NCBI GenBank assembly: GCA_018882835.1
Contig: VERE01000002.1
Location: 1-64,000, forward strand
Direction of reading: 5' to 3'
Source of the DNA: Limnohabitans sp.
Lineage (GTDB): Bacteria; Pseudomonadota; Gammaproteobacteria; Burkholderiales; Burkholderiaceae_C
DNA length: 64,000 nt
The notes below the pieces were generated by a model. It was not told the origin of the DNA. It worked only from the letters and a program-made list of their open reading frames with translations, and did not search any database. Positions 26,631 to 35,990 of this stretch are shown piece after piece. Position 1 is the stretch's first letter. Each line of letters starts with the position of its first letter. The translations under genes and the position numbers were made by a program.

Positions 26631-27617
26631 TTACTCGGGTTGCAAATTGATGGCTTTAGCGATGGCGCGGTAACGCGCAATGTTGTCGCTGTACACCTTG
26701 TTCATTGCCGTCAGGGGTTGGGGGCGAGGCACCACCATGGCCTGCGCCTCCAGCGCCGCGCGCACGGCGGGGTCATTGGCAACTTCACTCAAGGCTTTGT
26801 GCAATGCCTGGACAACAGATTCGGGGGTGTCCTTGCGCACGAAATAGCCTGACCACATTTCAAACACAAAGCCTTTGAGTGCTTTGCTTTCGTTGAGCGT
26901 GGGCGCTTTTTTGAACATGGCTTGACGCTCAGACGACAGAACCCCAACGACCTTCAGCTTGCCATCGTCAACCAACTGGCCATGACTTTTGCCAAAAGGC
27001 GTCATGAAGATATCCACCAACCCGCCCATCAAGTCCTGCTGCGCAGGCGCGCCACCTTTGTAAGGGACATGCGTCATGGCGATGCCCGTTTGCTTGGACA
27101 TGTGTTCGCCCAGCAAGTGGTACATGGATCCTGGCCCCACACTGGCATAGGTCATCGGTGTACCAGCATCTGCGGCTTTTTTGGCGTAAGCGATGAGCTC
27201 ATCGCCATTGTTCACTGGCAGATCCTTGCGTGCAAGCACCGCCATGGGATTGATGGTGATCATTTGAACCAGGCGGAACTCCTCGCTCTTGTACTTCACG
27301 GCAGAGTTTGACAATGGCGCCAGGATCAGTTCGTTGGGACCGCCTTGAAAAATGAGATGGCCATCAGCGGGAGAATGGAGGACCTTTTGTGCAGCGATGG
27401 CGCCACCGGCGCCGCCCAAGTTCTCGACGATCACGGGCTGGCCCAAATGCTTGGCCAGTGTCACATTCAAGGTTCGCGCAATCACATCCGATACCCCGCC
27501 TGCGGGATAGGGCACCATCAAAGTCACGGGTTTGGCGGGAAATGTTTGTGCCAGGGATGTCGTTAAAAGTAACAGGCTGACGAATGCGCCGCAAAAGGGT
27601 TTCAGAGAAAACTTCAT
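26631..27617 (-). CDS. Bug-type tripartite tricarboxylate transporter receptor (1)
   Basis: A 328-residue periplasmic binding protein of the TctC/Bug family: signal peptide (FCGAFVSLLLLTTSLAQT), then FPAKPVTLMVPYPAGGVSDVIART and the paired loop VIVENLGGAGGAIAAQKV that clamp a carboxylate. No TctA or TctB permease is encoded nearby, so it is an orphan receptor. The nearest neighbour on the same strand is the TRIC channel. A 10-bp inverted repeat lies upstream at 27680-27721. Ligand unknown. Confidence 0.9.
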   Translation of the reverse strand: MKFSLKPFCGAFVSLLLLTTSLAQTFPAKPVTLMVPYPAGGVSDVIARTLNVTLAKHLGQPVIVENLGGAGGAIAAQKVLHSPADGHLIFQGGPNELILAPLSNSAVKYKSEEFRLVQMITINPMAVLARKDLPVNNGDELIAYAKKAADAGTPMTYASVGPGSMYHLLGEHMSKQTGIAMTHVPYKGGAPAQQDLMGGLVDIFMTPFGKSHGQLVDDGKLKVVGVLSSERQAMFKKAPTLNESKALKGFVFEMWSGYFVRKDTPESVVQALHKALSEVANDPAVRAALEAQAMVVPRPQPLTAMNKVYSDNIARYRAIAKAINLQPE

Positions 27618-27679
27618 GGGTGTCTGCTTGGTAGATAGAAAATTTCAAGCAGATGCTAAGCGTACTAATTTATGACGTC

Positions 27680-27721
27680 CAATGCATTTTAAATAGTTTA
27701 AATATGATCTTAAATGCATTG
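27680..27721. promoter_or_regulatory. Inverted repeat upstream of Bug receptor 1
   Basis: CAATGCATTT (27680-27689) and AAATGCATTG (27712-27721) are exact reverse complements separated by 22 AT-rich bases, between the tetR stop and the Bug start. The symmetry and position suggest a two-site operator; the binding protein is unknown. Confidence 0.5.
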
Positions 27722-27771
27722 ATTATTTTATGAACCCATTGCCTCAGTCTCGCCATGAGGCACCGGGCAAA

Positions 27772-28437
27772 TCAACGAAGCAAAACTGACCTGAAGAAGA
27801 TGGTTGTGAATTGGTCTATGGGCTGCAGACTGCGCATAAGTTTTGACCGCAGGATTGCGCCTTCCCACCCCACCCAAAAAAATCGCGACAGCGCTTGGGG
27901 ATCTTGGTCCTGAGCCAATTCTCCAACGTCGATGGCCTCGCGAAGGCAGTCTGCCACACGTTTTTCCCATGACAACAAGACCCCTTCGAGTCGCTCGCGA
28001 AATTGTGTGTCAAGGGCCGCAAGCTCTTGGCCTAAATTGCCGATAAGACAACCCCGCCTGAAGTCAAATTTCACCATGCCATTTTTAGCGTTCACCGTGA
28101 AATTGGACAAGCGCTGAAGTGGCGACTGCGTGGTATCACCAAAAATGCGGTCCATTTTTTTGGCGTAGTAGGCTTCGTAGTTATCGATGACGGCATGTCC
28201 AAAATGATCCTTGCTTTTAAAGTAATGGTAGAAGGAGCCTTTGGGCACGCCCACGCGCTTGAGCACCTCATCAATGCCTGTTATTTGAAAACCACGCTCA
28301 GTCAACAACTCGGTACCGCACCACACCAAAGCGTTGCGCGTGTCTGATCGTGAAGCTGCGCGAACACCGCCTTTGCCGACGGGCAATGAAACAGAATGGG
28401 CATGGTTTTCTGACACGTGACATTCTCCTACTGACAT
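27772..28437 (-). CDS. TetR/AcrR family transcriptional regulator
   Basis: 221 residues. The helix-turn-helix is TERGFQITGIDEVLKRVGVPKGSFYHYFKSK (given here from about residue 46), a strong TetR signature. The rest is a ligand-binding domain of the AcuR/NemR-like type. It is the last gene of the liv/acyl-CoA operon, 17 bases after the ligase. An internal GTG at 28416 is better spaced from a GGAGAA sequence and may be the real start. It probably represses the operon through the site at 35991-36005 and is released by an acyl-CoA or the transported acid; this is inference. Confidence 0.9.
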   Translation of the reverse strand: MSVGECHVSENHAHSVSLPVGKGGVRAASRSDTRNALVWCGTELLTERGFQITGIDEVLKRVGVPKGSFYHYFKSKDHFGHAVIDNYEAYYAKKMDRIFGDTTQSPLQRLSNFTVNAKNGMVKFDFRRGCLIGNLGQELAALDTQFRERLEGVLLSWEKRVADCLREAIDVGELAQDQDPQALSRFFWVGWEGAILRSKLMRSLQPIDQFTTIFFRSVLLR

Positions 28438-28454
28438 TCGGTCTGACCCATGGC

Positions 28455-29987
28455 TTATTGGGGCCAGTAACGCTGTTTGACCAATTTTTTATAAAGCTTG
28501 CCCGTCGGCAATCGCGGGAGTTCCAAGTCGAAATCAACCGACTTGGGACATTTGAAGTCTGCTAATTTTTCACGGCAAAAAGCCTGCAACTCATCCACCA
28601 ATTCGGGCCCCACATCGCTGGCGCGAATGGGCTGCACAACGGCTTTGACTTCTTCACCCCAATCACTGTTGGGAACGCCCACCACAGCAACATCCAAGAC
28701 TTTGGGATGCTGCAGCAAAACATTTTCAATTTCTTGCGGGTAAATGTTGACGCCTCCGCTGATGATCATGAAGGCTTTGCGATCCACCAAGTAAAGATAG
28801 CCCTCGGCGTCAAGGTAGCCAATGTCTCCCAAGCTCGTCCAACCCAGGGCATTGCGTGTTTGCGCAGTCGCCGCAGGATCATTGTGATAGGTGAATTGCG
28901 GACCGTCAGAAAAATACACAGCACCCACTTGTCCGATACCCAAGGGAGCGCCCTCTTCGTCACAAATATGCAATTGGCCTTGCGAGGCACGCCCCACCGA
29001 TCCTTTGTGGGCCAACCACTCCGCTGGGGTGATGCTGCAAAAGCCATTGTTTTCAGTGCCTGCATAATATTCATGCACGATGGGCCCCCACCAATCCATC
29101 ATTTTTTCTTTGACATCGACGGGGCAAGGCGCTGCAGCGTGGACGGCCATTTTCATGGAAGAGAGATCGAATTTCCCGCGTGTCACTGGGTCAAGTTTGA
29201 GCATTCGCACAAACATGGTCGGTACCCATTGGCTGTGGGTAATACGACAGCGCTCAATGGTCTGTAGGGCCAACAAAGGATCAAATCGCTCCATGACTGT
29301 CACAGTGCCTCCCTTTTTGATGACCGTCATGCTGTGACGCAAGGGTGCGGCATGGTAGAGCGGAGCTGTAGAGAGGTAATGGCTTTCGGCATCGTAGCCA
29401 AACAGTGGTGACAGCAATTTCACCAACATGGTTTCCTGGCCTGCGGCTGTCTTGGGCAATGGCCACAGCACCCCTTTGGGCCGCCCGGTGGTCCCCGACG
29501 AGTAAAGCATGTCGCTGCCTTGCCATGCTTGTGGGGTTGGCGTCGTGGGCTTTTGGGCGCACTCAAATCGCCAATTACCATGGGCAGGCTGTAAATGACA
29601 CTCTCCAACACTCATGCATTGAAGCGTACTGGGGAGCTTGTCAAACAAGCCTTGATCAACCGCTTCCAAGGTGGGTGTGTACACAAACAGGCGTGCTCCA
29701 CAATCCTGAACGATGTAAGCGATCTCGTCAGTCGTCAGACGGGTGCTGATCAGGGTGTAATACACACCGCTTCGATCCAAACCAAAGCACAGCTCTAACA
29801 ACTCACGACAATTGTTCATCAGCACGGCCACATGCTCGCCGGGCAGAATGCCCGAGTCCGCAACCCAATGTGCAACTTGGTTAGCGCGGTCTTCGAGTTG
29901 TGCAAAAGTAACTTGCTCGCCGCTTTCGCACATCTGAAATGCAATTTTTTCGGGATCAACGCGCAGTGGATGGATAGGAATCAGCAT
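28455..29987 (-). CDS. AMP-forming acyl-CoA synthetase (acid-CoA ligase)
   Basis: 510 residues from the ATG at 29987, which has GAGGG five bases upstream; the open frame begins earlier only through a TTG. The AMP-binding motif is YSSGTTGRPKGV, with YYAGTE (A5-type) and the C-terminal hinge LVDRKAFMIISGGVNIYPQE. The catalytic Lys is in PTGKLYKK. It activates an organic acid to its CoA ester. It lies between an acyl-CoA dehydrogenase and a TetR regulator, downstream of a complete Liv-type transporter, and should act on the imported acid. Confidence 0.9.
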   Translation of the reverse strand: MLIPIHPLRVDPEKIAFQMCESGEQVTFAQLEDRANQVAHWVADSGILPGEHVAVLMNNCRELLELCFGLDRSGVYYTLISTRLTTDEIAYIVQDCGARLFVYTPTLEAVDQGLFDKLPSTLQCMSVGECHLQPAHGNWRFECAQKPTTPTPQAWQGSDMLYSSGTTGRPKGVLWPLPKTAAGQETMLVKLLSPLFGYDAESHYLSTAPLYHAAPLRHSMTVIKKGGTVTVMERFDPLLALQTIERCRITHSQWVPTMFVRMLKLDPVTRGKFDLSSMKMAVHAAAPCPVDVKEKMMDWWGPIVHEYYAGTENNGFCSITPAEWLAHKGSVGRASQGQLHICDEEGAPLGIGQVGAVYFSDGPQFTYHNDPAATAQTRNALGWTSLGDIGYLDAEGYLYLVDRKAFMIISGGVNIYPQEIENVLLQHPKVLDVAVVGVPNSDWGEEVKAVVQPIRASDVGPELVDELQAFCREKLADFKCPKSVDFDLELPRLPTGKLYKKLVKQRYWPQ

Positions 29988-30013
29988 CGGTCCCTCATGT
30001 TGAAGACACGCAA

Positions 30014-31174
30014 TCAACCAGCGTCTGGCTTGAACCGCAGGTCATGTGACACGCGTTCGAGCAGCATTGCCGTTGAACCATCAGTCAATGAAGCGGCATG
30101 CGCTGCCGTGAGATGCCTCAAGAAGGCGTAATGATCCAAGAAACCCTCTGCCCCCATGGCGTGCAACAAGATACCCAATTGCGTCTGAGCCACGCTTGTG
30201 GCGTACAGCTTGGCCTGAGCCGCGGCAGATTGAACATCCAGCCCCCTGTCGATGCGGTCGCAGGCCTCCCTCACCATCAGCTCAGCAGCTTGCAAAGCTG
30301 TGGCTGCTTGCGCCACCTGCCATCGCCAACCTTGAAACTGTTCCAAAGGCTGGCCAAATGCAGCTCTCTTGTGTCCATACACCCGCACATCATGCAAAGC
30401 TCGGAACACCATTCCGCAACACATGGCCGCCACATAGGTTCTCGCACGATTGATCGCTGCCATGATGTCAACAAATGCTTCGCCAGGTGCATAGACCAGG
30501 TGAGAGGCATCGCAGTAGACATTCCTCAAGCGAAATCCTCCAATGCCCATGCTGCTCAGCGCAGTGTGCGTTGTGACGGCCACACGCTCGAACCCCGGCG
30601 AGTCGGCAAGCACCCAAAAAGCGGCAATCCCTTTCACACCAGAGCCTGTTTGCGTTTGGGCATACACCACGACAGCGTCGGCATGCGCCGCATTGATGAC
30701 CCAAGTTTTTTCGCCATTCAGCAGCCAACCATCTCCTTGCCGGATGGCTGTGGTTTGAATTTGACCCAAGTCCGAGCCCGCACCTGGCTCCGTCAGGGCC
30801 GTGCATGCCACCGTCAGGCCACGCATCAAATTTCCTGCGTAAAGGGGTGCCAGGGCATGTGGCGATGCCTTCGCCAATTGCGCGGCAACATTGTGTGAAT
30901 TCACTAATGCCATGGCCGCACTGAAGTCAATTTGCGCCAGCTTGTGCAGCACCCTGGCGGTGTCGGTGAAAGGCAAAGCCATACCGCCCCATGCAAGCGG
31001 AACTTGCAAACCCAGCAAACCTGCATCGCCCGCGGGCTCAAATAATGCCTTGCGGTCAAAAAGTCCCCGTCCCCATTGGGCAGCATTTGGCACCAGGTGC
31101 CGTTGAGCAAACTCATCCGCAGCCTGGATGACGTTGTCAGAATTGGATGGCAGTTGATCGGTGCTTGGGGTCAT
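30014..31174 (-). CDS. Acyl-CoA dehydrogenase with atypical active-site block
   Basis: 386 residues with the family flavin block TALTEPGAGSDLGQIQT at about residues 120-136 and GEKTWVINAAHAD. Where the canonical catalytic Glu stands (YEGT), this protein reads ASLTDGSTAML, so Asp may replace Glu, or the base may sit elsewhere as in isovaleryl-CoA dehydrogenase. Upstream gap to livM is 4 bases; the ligase starts 26 bases later. Probably oxidises the CoA ester made by the ligase. Confidence 0.88.
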   Translation of the reverse strand: MTPSTDQLPSNSDNVIQAADEFAQRHLVPNAAQWGRGLFDRKALFEPAGDAGLLGLQVPLAWGGMALPFTDTARVLHKLAQIDFSAAMALVNSHNVAAQLAKASPHALAPLYAGNLMRGLTVACTALTEPGAGSDLGQIQTTAIRQGDGWLLNGEKTWVINAAHADAVVVYAQTQTGSGVKGIAAFWVLADSPGFERVAVTTHTALSSMGIGGFRLRNVYCDASHLVYAPGEAFVDIMAAINRARTYVAAMCCGMVFRALHDVRVYGHKRAAFGQPLEQFQGWRWQVAQAATALQAAELMVREACDRIDRGLDVQSAAAQAKLYATSVAQTQLGILLHAMGAEGFLDHYAFLRHLTAAHAASLTDGSTAMLLERVSHDLRFKPDAG

Positions 31175-31178
31175 TTCT

Positions 31179-32189
31179 TCATGCTTTGCGGGTGGATTTG
31201 TGATCCACGACGACGGGCTGGCTGACGTGCATGCGCCGCCACAAAGTCGCCATCAAGGGCACCAAGCCTTTGGGTAGGAATATCGTTGCTACCACCAGAA
31301 TCAAGCCGTAGGTGATCAGGCGAAAACTGTCGGCAAAGCGCAGCAGCTCAGGTAAAAATGTGACCGACACTGCGCCTACTATGGGCCCCGACAGCGTCCC
31401 GCTGCCACCCAAAATCACCGCCAGGATGATGTTCAACGATTGGTCTACCCCAAAAGGTTCTGGGTTCAAAAAGCCGATGTAATGCGCATAAAGCGAACCC
31501 GCCAACCCCGCCAAAACAGAGCTCATCACGAATGCAAACAATTTGTACCGAGAAGTCATGACGCCCATGGCCTCTGCCAGGTCTTCGTTTTGACGAATGG
31601 CCAGCATCACACGCCCAACTCGGGAGTGCAAAACGAAAGCGCAACACAGGGTCGCCAGGGTCGCCGCTGTCAACGCCAGCGCGTAATAGTTGAGGTTGCT
31701 GCGCCCTTGGAAACTGAAAACGTGGCCCCCCAGCGTCAATTCCGATGGTCGAGGCACATCCGGTATGCCCGCTTCACCGCCAGTCAGCGCACTGAACGTC
31801 ATCAACACAATGAAGATGACCATGTTGTAGGCCAGGGTGACAATGGAAAAGTAGTGCCCTTTGACACGCAAGCTGGGATAACCCGCCACGATGGCCATCA
31901 CGCCTGTCAGCAAAGGGGCAATCAGCAGCATGGCCCAAACCGAAACGCCAAATTTCATGGTCAAAAGCGTGGAGATGTAGGCACCGATCCCCATGAACCC
32001 AGCTTGGGCAATCGACACATAGCCCACAAACCCCTGCGTCAAATTTTGTCCCTGCGCCAGCACTACCCAAATCAATGACAAGGTCATCAAATGGATGTAA
32101 TAAGGCGATTTGAAAACATGGGGTAACGCCAAGGCAACGGCCACCACAGCGACGCTCAACATCCAACGATGACTCATCTGGTGCCTCAT
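31179..32189 (-). CDS. Branched-chain amino acid-type ABC permease, LivM
   Basis: 336 residues with about nine membrane segments. The LivM signature GYVSIAQAGFMGIGAYIS is at about residues 54-71. Its ATG overlaps the livH stop (ATGA); an in-frame ATG four codons later (32177) has a better-spaced GAGG. It forms the membrane channel together with LivH. In this context the substrate is more likely an organic acid than an amino acid. Confidence 0.9.
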   Translation of the reverse strand: MRHQMSHRWMLSVAVVAVALALPHVFKSPYYIHLMTLSLIWVVLAQGQNLTQGFVGYVSIAQAGFMGIGAYISTLLTMKFGVSVWAMLLIAPLLTGVMAIVAGYPSLRVKGHYFSIVTLAYNMVIFIVLMTFSALTGGEAGIPDVPRPSELTLGGHVFSFQGRSNLNYYALALTAATLATLCCAFVLHSRVGRVMLAIRQNEDLAEAMGVMTSRYKLFAFVMSSVLAGLAGSLYAHYIGFLNPEPFGVDQSLNIILAVILGGSGTLSGPIVGAVSVTFLPELLRFADSFRLITYGLILVVATIFLPKGLVPLMATLWRRMHVSQPVVVDHKSTRKA

Positions 32190-33043
32190 TTCTTTCCCAT
32201 CAAGCCTTGGGGCATGACCAGCAAGACCAGGATCATGATCAGGAAGGAAATCACGTCCTTGTAGGCTGACGATAAAAATCCTGCCGCCAAGGACTCGCTG
32301 ACGCCTAGCACCAAGCCACCCAAAATAGCGCCCGGCAAAGACCCCAGCCCGCCCAGTATCAGGACCGCGAAGCCTTTCACCGCAAAACTTTCGCCGACAC
32401 CTGGCGCGAGTGCCAGCAAAGCCCCAATCAGGGCGCCCGCTGCAACGCCAAGGGCTGAAGAAATCCCGAACACAACCGATGAGACAAAATTCACATTCAC
32501 GCCCATGAGTACCGCAGCATGGCGGTTTTGAGCCACGGCGCGCACAGACTTGCCGGTTTTTGTTTTCAGAAGAAGCCAGGTGACTGCCGCGACCAAGCTA
32601 ACTGCTGTCACGATGACCACCAGACGCAACTGCGCGACGAAGATGCCACCCACATCAAACACCTGCTGGTAGGGCGTTTGAATGATCACCTGATCGGCAC
32701 CAAACAACAACAGGTTACCGCCCTCCAACATCATGGTCAGGCCCAGCGCAATGATGAAGGCATTGATGTGGGGTGCATCGCGCACAGGCCGATAGGCCAA
32801 GCGCTCGATGAGCATGCCCATCACCGCTCCCACCGGCATGGCCAATGCAATGCTGGCAAAGAAGGAGAGGCCCATTGAGGTCGAGAATACAAAAGTCAAA
32901 TAGCCCCCGAACATGGCCAGCGAGCCATGCGCGAAATGCGCGATGCCTAAAATTCCAAAAACAACGGTCAAGCCAAGTGCAACCAATGTGTACACAGAAC
33001 CAATGGCCAGGCCATTGAGTATTTGTTGCAGTAATTCATTCAT
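32186..33043 (-). CDS. Branched-chain amino acid-type ABC permease, LivH
   Basis: 285 residues and eight or so membrane segments. Family blocks are LNGLAIGSVYTLVALGLTVVFG near the N-terminus, HFAHGSLAMFGGYL, and GFAVLILGGLGSLPGAILGG, the cytoplasmic coupling loop region. Partner of LivM. The receptor gene ends 90 bases upstream. Confidence 0.93.
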   Translation of the reverse strand: MNELLQQILNGLAIGSVYTLVALGLTVVFGILGIAHFAHGSLAMFGGYLTFVFSTSMGLSFFASIALAMPVGAVMGMLIERLAYRPVRDAPHINAFIIALGLTMMLEGGNLLLFGADQVIIQTPYQQVFDVGGIFVAQLRLVVIVTAVSLVAAVTWLLLKTKTGKSVRAVAQNRHAAVLMGVNVNFVSSVVFGISSALGVAAGALIGALLALAPGVGESFAVKGFAVLILGGLGSLPGAILGGLVLGVSESLAAGFLSSAYKDVISFLIMILVLLVMPQGLMGKK

Positions 33044-33133
33044 CGCTTTTCACCGTTGGGAGAGGCCGCTCAGCAAAGGCAGAGGCCCTTGCGACTCAGC
33101 GCGTGACTGAGTCGCAAGTTGGCCGCCCGTTCG

Positions 33134-34354
33134 TTATTTGCGAATACTGCGCAAAAATTGCGAATAAGCCTTGTTGTCCGATGGCAACTCAGACACAAAA
33201 ACCCACTTGCCCTTTTGCCACTGAAAAGCGCCATTGGAGGTGTAGGCCTGCCCGTTCTGGTCGAACATGGCATTGCCATCGTTGGCGATGTACTTCATCA
33301 CTGCCTCTTTGGGAATTGGCAGCGTGCGAACCGCATCGGCGACTTTCTTCGCATCGTTGGCGCTGCCAGCGCGCTCGATCGCATTTTTCAGCACATATAC
33401 CTGGTCATAGGCGTAAGGCGAACTGGGTGTGGGCGATTGGTTGAATTTTTTTCTGTAATTGGCATCGTAGGCTTTGGCCTGGGGACCTAATGCTTCCACA
33501 GTGAGCTCGGTGGGACGCAAATCCCAGACGCCTTCCATTTGCGCACTGGTCACCACCTTCAAAAACTGCTCTTCACTCCCGCTGGTGAAACCGTAGCGCG
33601 GAACGTTGAGCCCCAGCTCCACCGCTTGGCGGTAGACAAAAGCGGCAGGTTCAACATAGCCCACAACCAGGATGGCATCGGGCTTGAGTCCGCGGATTTT
33701 GGTCAATTGCGGCGTCATGTCGCGGTCACGAAGCCCAAAGGCCTCTTTGGCGATGATCTTGCCGCCTGCCTTGTTCAACTCTTTTTCGAATGCGTCCACA
33801 TACTGGGTGTAAAAGCCCACTTCCAATGCACCAATCACCGCAACATTGCGGGCGCCTTTTTGTGCGACAAATGTGCCTGCGGCAGCGCCCGTAAAGTCTG
33901 CTGGCGGACGTGTGCGAAAGACATTGGGAATACCCTGGGCAGTGATGGCACGCTCTGCAGCATTACCCACCAACATGACGGTATCCTCTTTGGCAATGAA
34001 TGAAGCAACCGCACTGGTGGAGCCTGAGCAGCAGAATCCCAACAGGTATTTCACATTGTCACGGTCAATCAGCTTTCGCACGCTGTTGGTCGCCTCTGTG
34101 GGGTTGGCTTTGTCGTCAGAAGTGATGACTTTGAGTTTGTAATTGGTTGAGCCCGCCTTGATACCCCCTGCGGCATTGATCTCGTCGGCAGCCATTTGAA
34201 CGGCATTGGCCTGCGGCAAGCCGTAGACGGCGCCACCTCCCGTCAGGGCATCGTTCACGCCGATCACCAACACTTCATCCGCTGCATGTGCGACAGGCAT
34301 CAAGGCCGCACTCAAGGCAAGTGCAGCCCAAGTCAAAGGTGTCTTCAGTTTCAT
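33134..34354 (-). CDS. ABC transporter substrate-binding protein, LivK/Peripla_BP_6 type
   Basis: 406 residues from the ATG at 34354, which has GGAGAC eight bases upstream and opens a clear signal peptide (MKLKTPLTWAALALSAALMPVAHA). The mature part has the two-lobe fold: VIGVNDALTGGGAVYGLPQ, KVITSDDKANPTEATNSV, FCCSGSTSAV. Periplasmic receptor of the liv system. The position between ligand-binding and ligase genes suggests an aromatic or branched organic acid as ligand. Confidence 0.9.
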   Translation of the reverse strand: MKLKTPLTWAALALSAALMPVAHAADEVLVIGVNDALTGGGAVYGLPQANAVQMAADEINAAGGIKAGSTNYKLKVITSDDKANPTEATNSVRKLIDRDNVKYLLGFCCSGSTSAVASFIAKEDTVMLVGNAAERAITAQGIPNVFRTRPPADFTGAAAGTFVAQKGARNVAVIGALEVGFYTQYVDAFEKELNKAGGKIIAKEAFGLRDRDMTPQLTKIRGLKPDAILVVGYVEPAAFVYRQAVELGLNVPRYGFTSGSEEQFLKVVTSAQMEGVWDLRPTELTVEALGPQAKAYDANYRKKFNQSPTPSSPYAYDQVYVLKNAIERAGSANDAKKVADAVRTLPIPKEAVMKYIANDGNAMFDQNGQAYTSNGAFQWQKGKWVFVSELPSDNKAYSQFLRSIRK

Positions 34355-34418
34355 TTGTTGTCTCCGGTTTGTAAAAATCGTCGTTACAGCAAACACTTTT
34401 TAGGCGGCTGCTTTGACC

Positions 34419-35123
34419 TCAATAGCCCAAATAGGCCTTACTCACTTGCGGATCGTTTTTCAGTTCCTGGCCCGTGCCATGCAACACCACCTCGCCCGCT
34501 TCCAATACATAAGCGCGATCAGCCAAACGCAGAGCCATGGCCGCGTTTTGCTCGACAAGAACGATGGTCGTTCCCATCGACTTGATGCGCATCAGGATTT
34601 GCTCGACCTCTTCGACAATTTTGGGCGCCAAGCCCAGCGAAGGCTCATCAAAAATACAGAGCTTGGGCCTGGCCATCAAAGCCCGTGCAATGGCCAGCAT
34701 TTCTTGCTCGCCGCCCGACAGTGTTCCTGCGCGCTGTTTTGCTCTTTGCCTCAGCACCGGAAACAGGTCAAGCATGCGCTCGATGTCACCGAGTTGCTCG
34801 CTGTCCTTGCGTGTGTGCGCTCCCATTTCGAGATTTTCCAGAACGGACATCTCGGCGAAGACTTGGCGCCCTTCAGGGCACATGGTGATGCCTTTGCGCA
34901 CAATCGCATGGCCGCTCAATCCGGTGAGCGGTTCACCCATGAATTCAATTTGACCTGTGCGCGCTTCATTGAGGCCACAAATGCAACGCAGCGTGGTGGT
35001 TTTGCCAGCGCCATTGGCCCCGATCAGCGCAACACATTCACGCTCGTACACATCCAGGCTGATGCCATGCAAGACATCGACCTTCCCATAACCAGCGGTC
35101 AGGCTCCGAATGTGCAGCATCAA
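34419..35123 (-). CDS. Branched-chain amino acid-type ABC ATPase, LivF
   Basis: 234 residues. Walker A is GANGAGKTTT, the signature LSGGEQEM and Walker B LCIFDEPSLGL, all in normal order. LivF type by length and by the N-terminus LTAGYGKVDVLHGISL. Its start overlaps the livG stop by four bases. Confidence 0.94.
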   Translation of the reverse strand: MMLHIRSLTAGYGKVDVLHGISLDVYERECVALIGANGAGKTTTLRCICGLNEARTGQIEFMGEPLTGLSGHAIVRKGITMCPEGRQVFAEMSVLENLEMGAHTRKDSEQLGDIERMLDLFPVLRQRAKQRAGTLSGGEQEMLAIARALMARPKLCIFDEPSLGLAPKIVEEVEQILMRIKSMGTTIVLVEQNAAMALRLADRAYVLEAGEVVLHGTGQELKNDPQVSKAYLGY

Positions 35124-35920
35124 TGCACCCCACCCAGATAGGCTTCAATGACAGCCGTGTCGCGCTGAATTTCAGCGGGTTTACCTTCGGCTATTTTTTC
35201 ACCGAAGTTCAGCACCACAATGCGGTCACAGACTTCCATGATCAGCCCCATGTGATGCTCGATGACCAAGACAGCCAGGCCGCGGGCCCGTATGCGCAGA
35301 ATGACCTCAGCCAGTTCTTTGCGCTCTTTGGCCACCATGCCTGCAGCAGGCTCATCCAGCAGTATCAGTCTGGGGTCGCAGGCCATCGCGGTGGCGATCA
35401 TCAACAACCGCTGCTGCGCCGATGAAATCGTGGAAGTGGGGTCATTCATCACCTCACCCAAGCCAACAAATTCCACCAACTCTTGCGCTTTCGCGAGTTG
35501 CTCTGCGTCCTGCGCTCTGGCGTCTTTCGTTCTGAAAATTGAGCGCCAGGGAGAAACCCGGTAACTTGTATGACAGGACGTCAAGACTTGGTCCAGCACA
35601 CTGAACTCTGCCAGCAAACTGGTGGTTTGAAAAGTCCGCGCCAACCCCAGTGGCACACGTTGGCTGATCGGCAGATGGTTGACTTTTTGGTTGCGCCAGA
35701 CAATCTCGCCAGAGCTTGGCGGTACAGCCCCTGAGATGAGATTCACCGAAGTGGATTTGCCAGACCCATTGGGACCAATCAAACCCACAATCTCGTGTGC
35801 GCACACATCAAAGCTCAAGTTCTTGACAGCTTGCACGCCACCGAAATTTTTGCTGACTTGGCGCAAAGTTAACAGTCGCTCGAACTCAGGCATTTGATCT
35901 GTGGCTTTCCGTAACGGCAC
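35120..35920 (-). CDS. Branched-chain amino acid-type ABC ATPase, LivG
   Basis: Up to 266 residues. Walker A GPNGSGKSTS, Walker B LILLDEPAAGM, and the LivG-type N-terminus LRQVSKNFGGVQAVKNLSF. The signature position reads TISSAQQRLL rather than the usual LSGGQ, so it is degenerate. The GTG at 35920 lies in a 14-bp palindrome; the ATG at 35893 gives a more usual 257 residues, and neither has a strong ribosome binding site. First gene of the eight-gene operon ending in tetR. Confidence 0.9.
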   Translation of the reverse strand: MPLRKATDQMPEFERLLTLRQVSKNFGGVQAVKNLSFDVCAHEIVGLIGPNGSGKSTSVNLISGAVPPSSGEIVWRNQKVNHLPISQRVPLGLARTFQTTSLLAEFSVLDQVLTSCHTSYRVSPWRSIFRTKDARAQDAEQLAKAQELVEFVGLGEVMNDPTSTISSAQQRLLMIATAMACDPRLILLDEPAAGMVAKERKELAEVILRIRARGLAVLVIEHHMGLIMEVCDRIVVLNFGEKIAEGKPAEIQRDTAVIEAYLGGVH

Positions 35921-35929
35921 TTAAGTGCC
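35916..35929. promoter_or_regulatory. Perfect 14-bp palindrome at the livG start
   Basis: GGCACTTAAGTGCC covers the possible GTG start codon of livG. It could be an operator or a hairpin affecting translation. Nothing in the window identifies a protein for it. Confidence 0.45.
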
Positions 35930-35990
35930 TGGAGGTACTTTTGTGCAGCAGGCCGCTTTCAGCACAAAACCATGTGAATCAGTTTAATAT

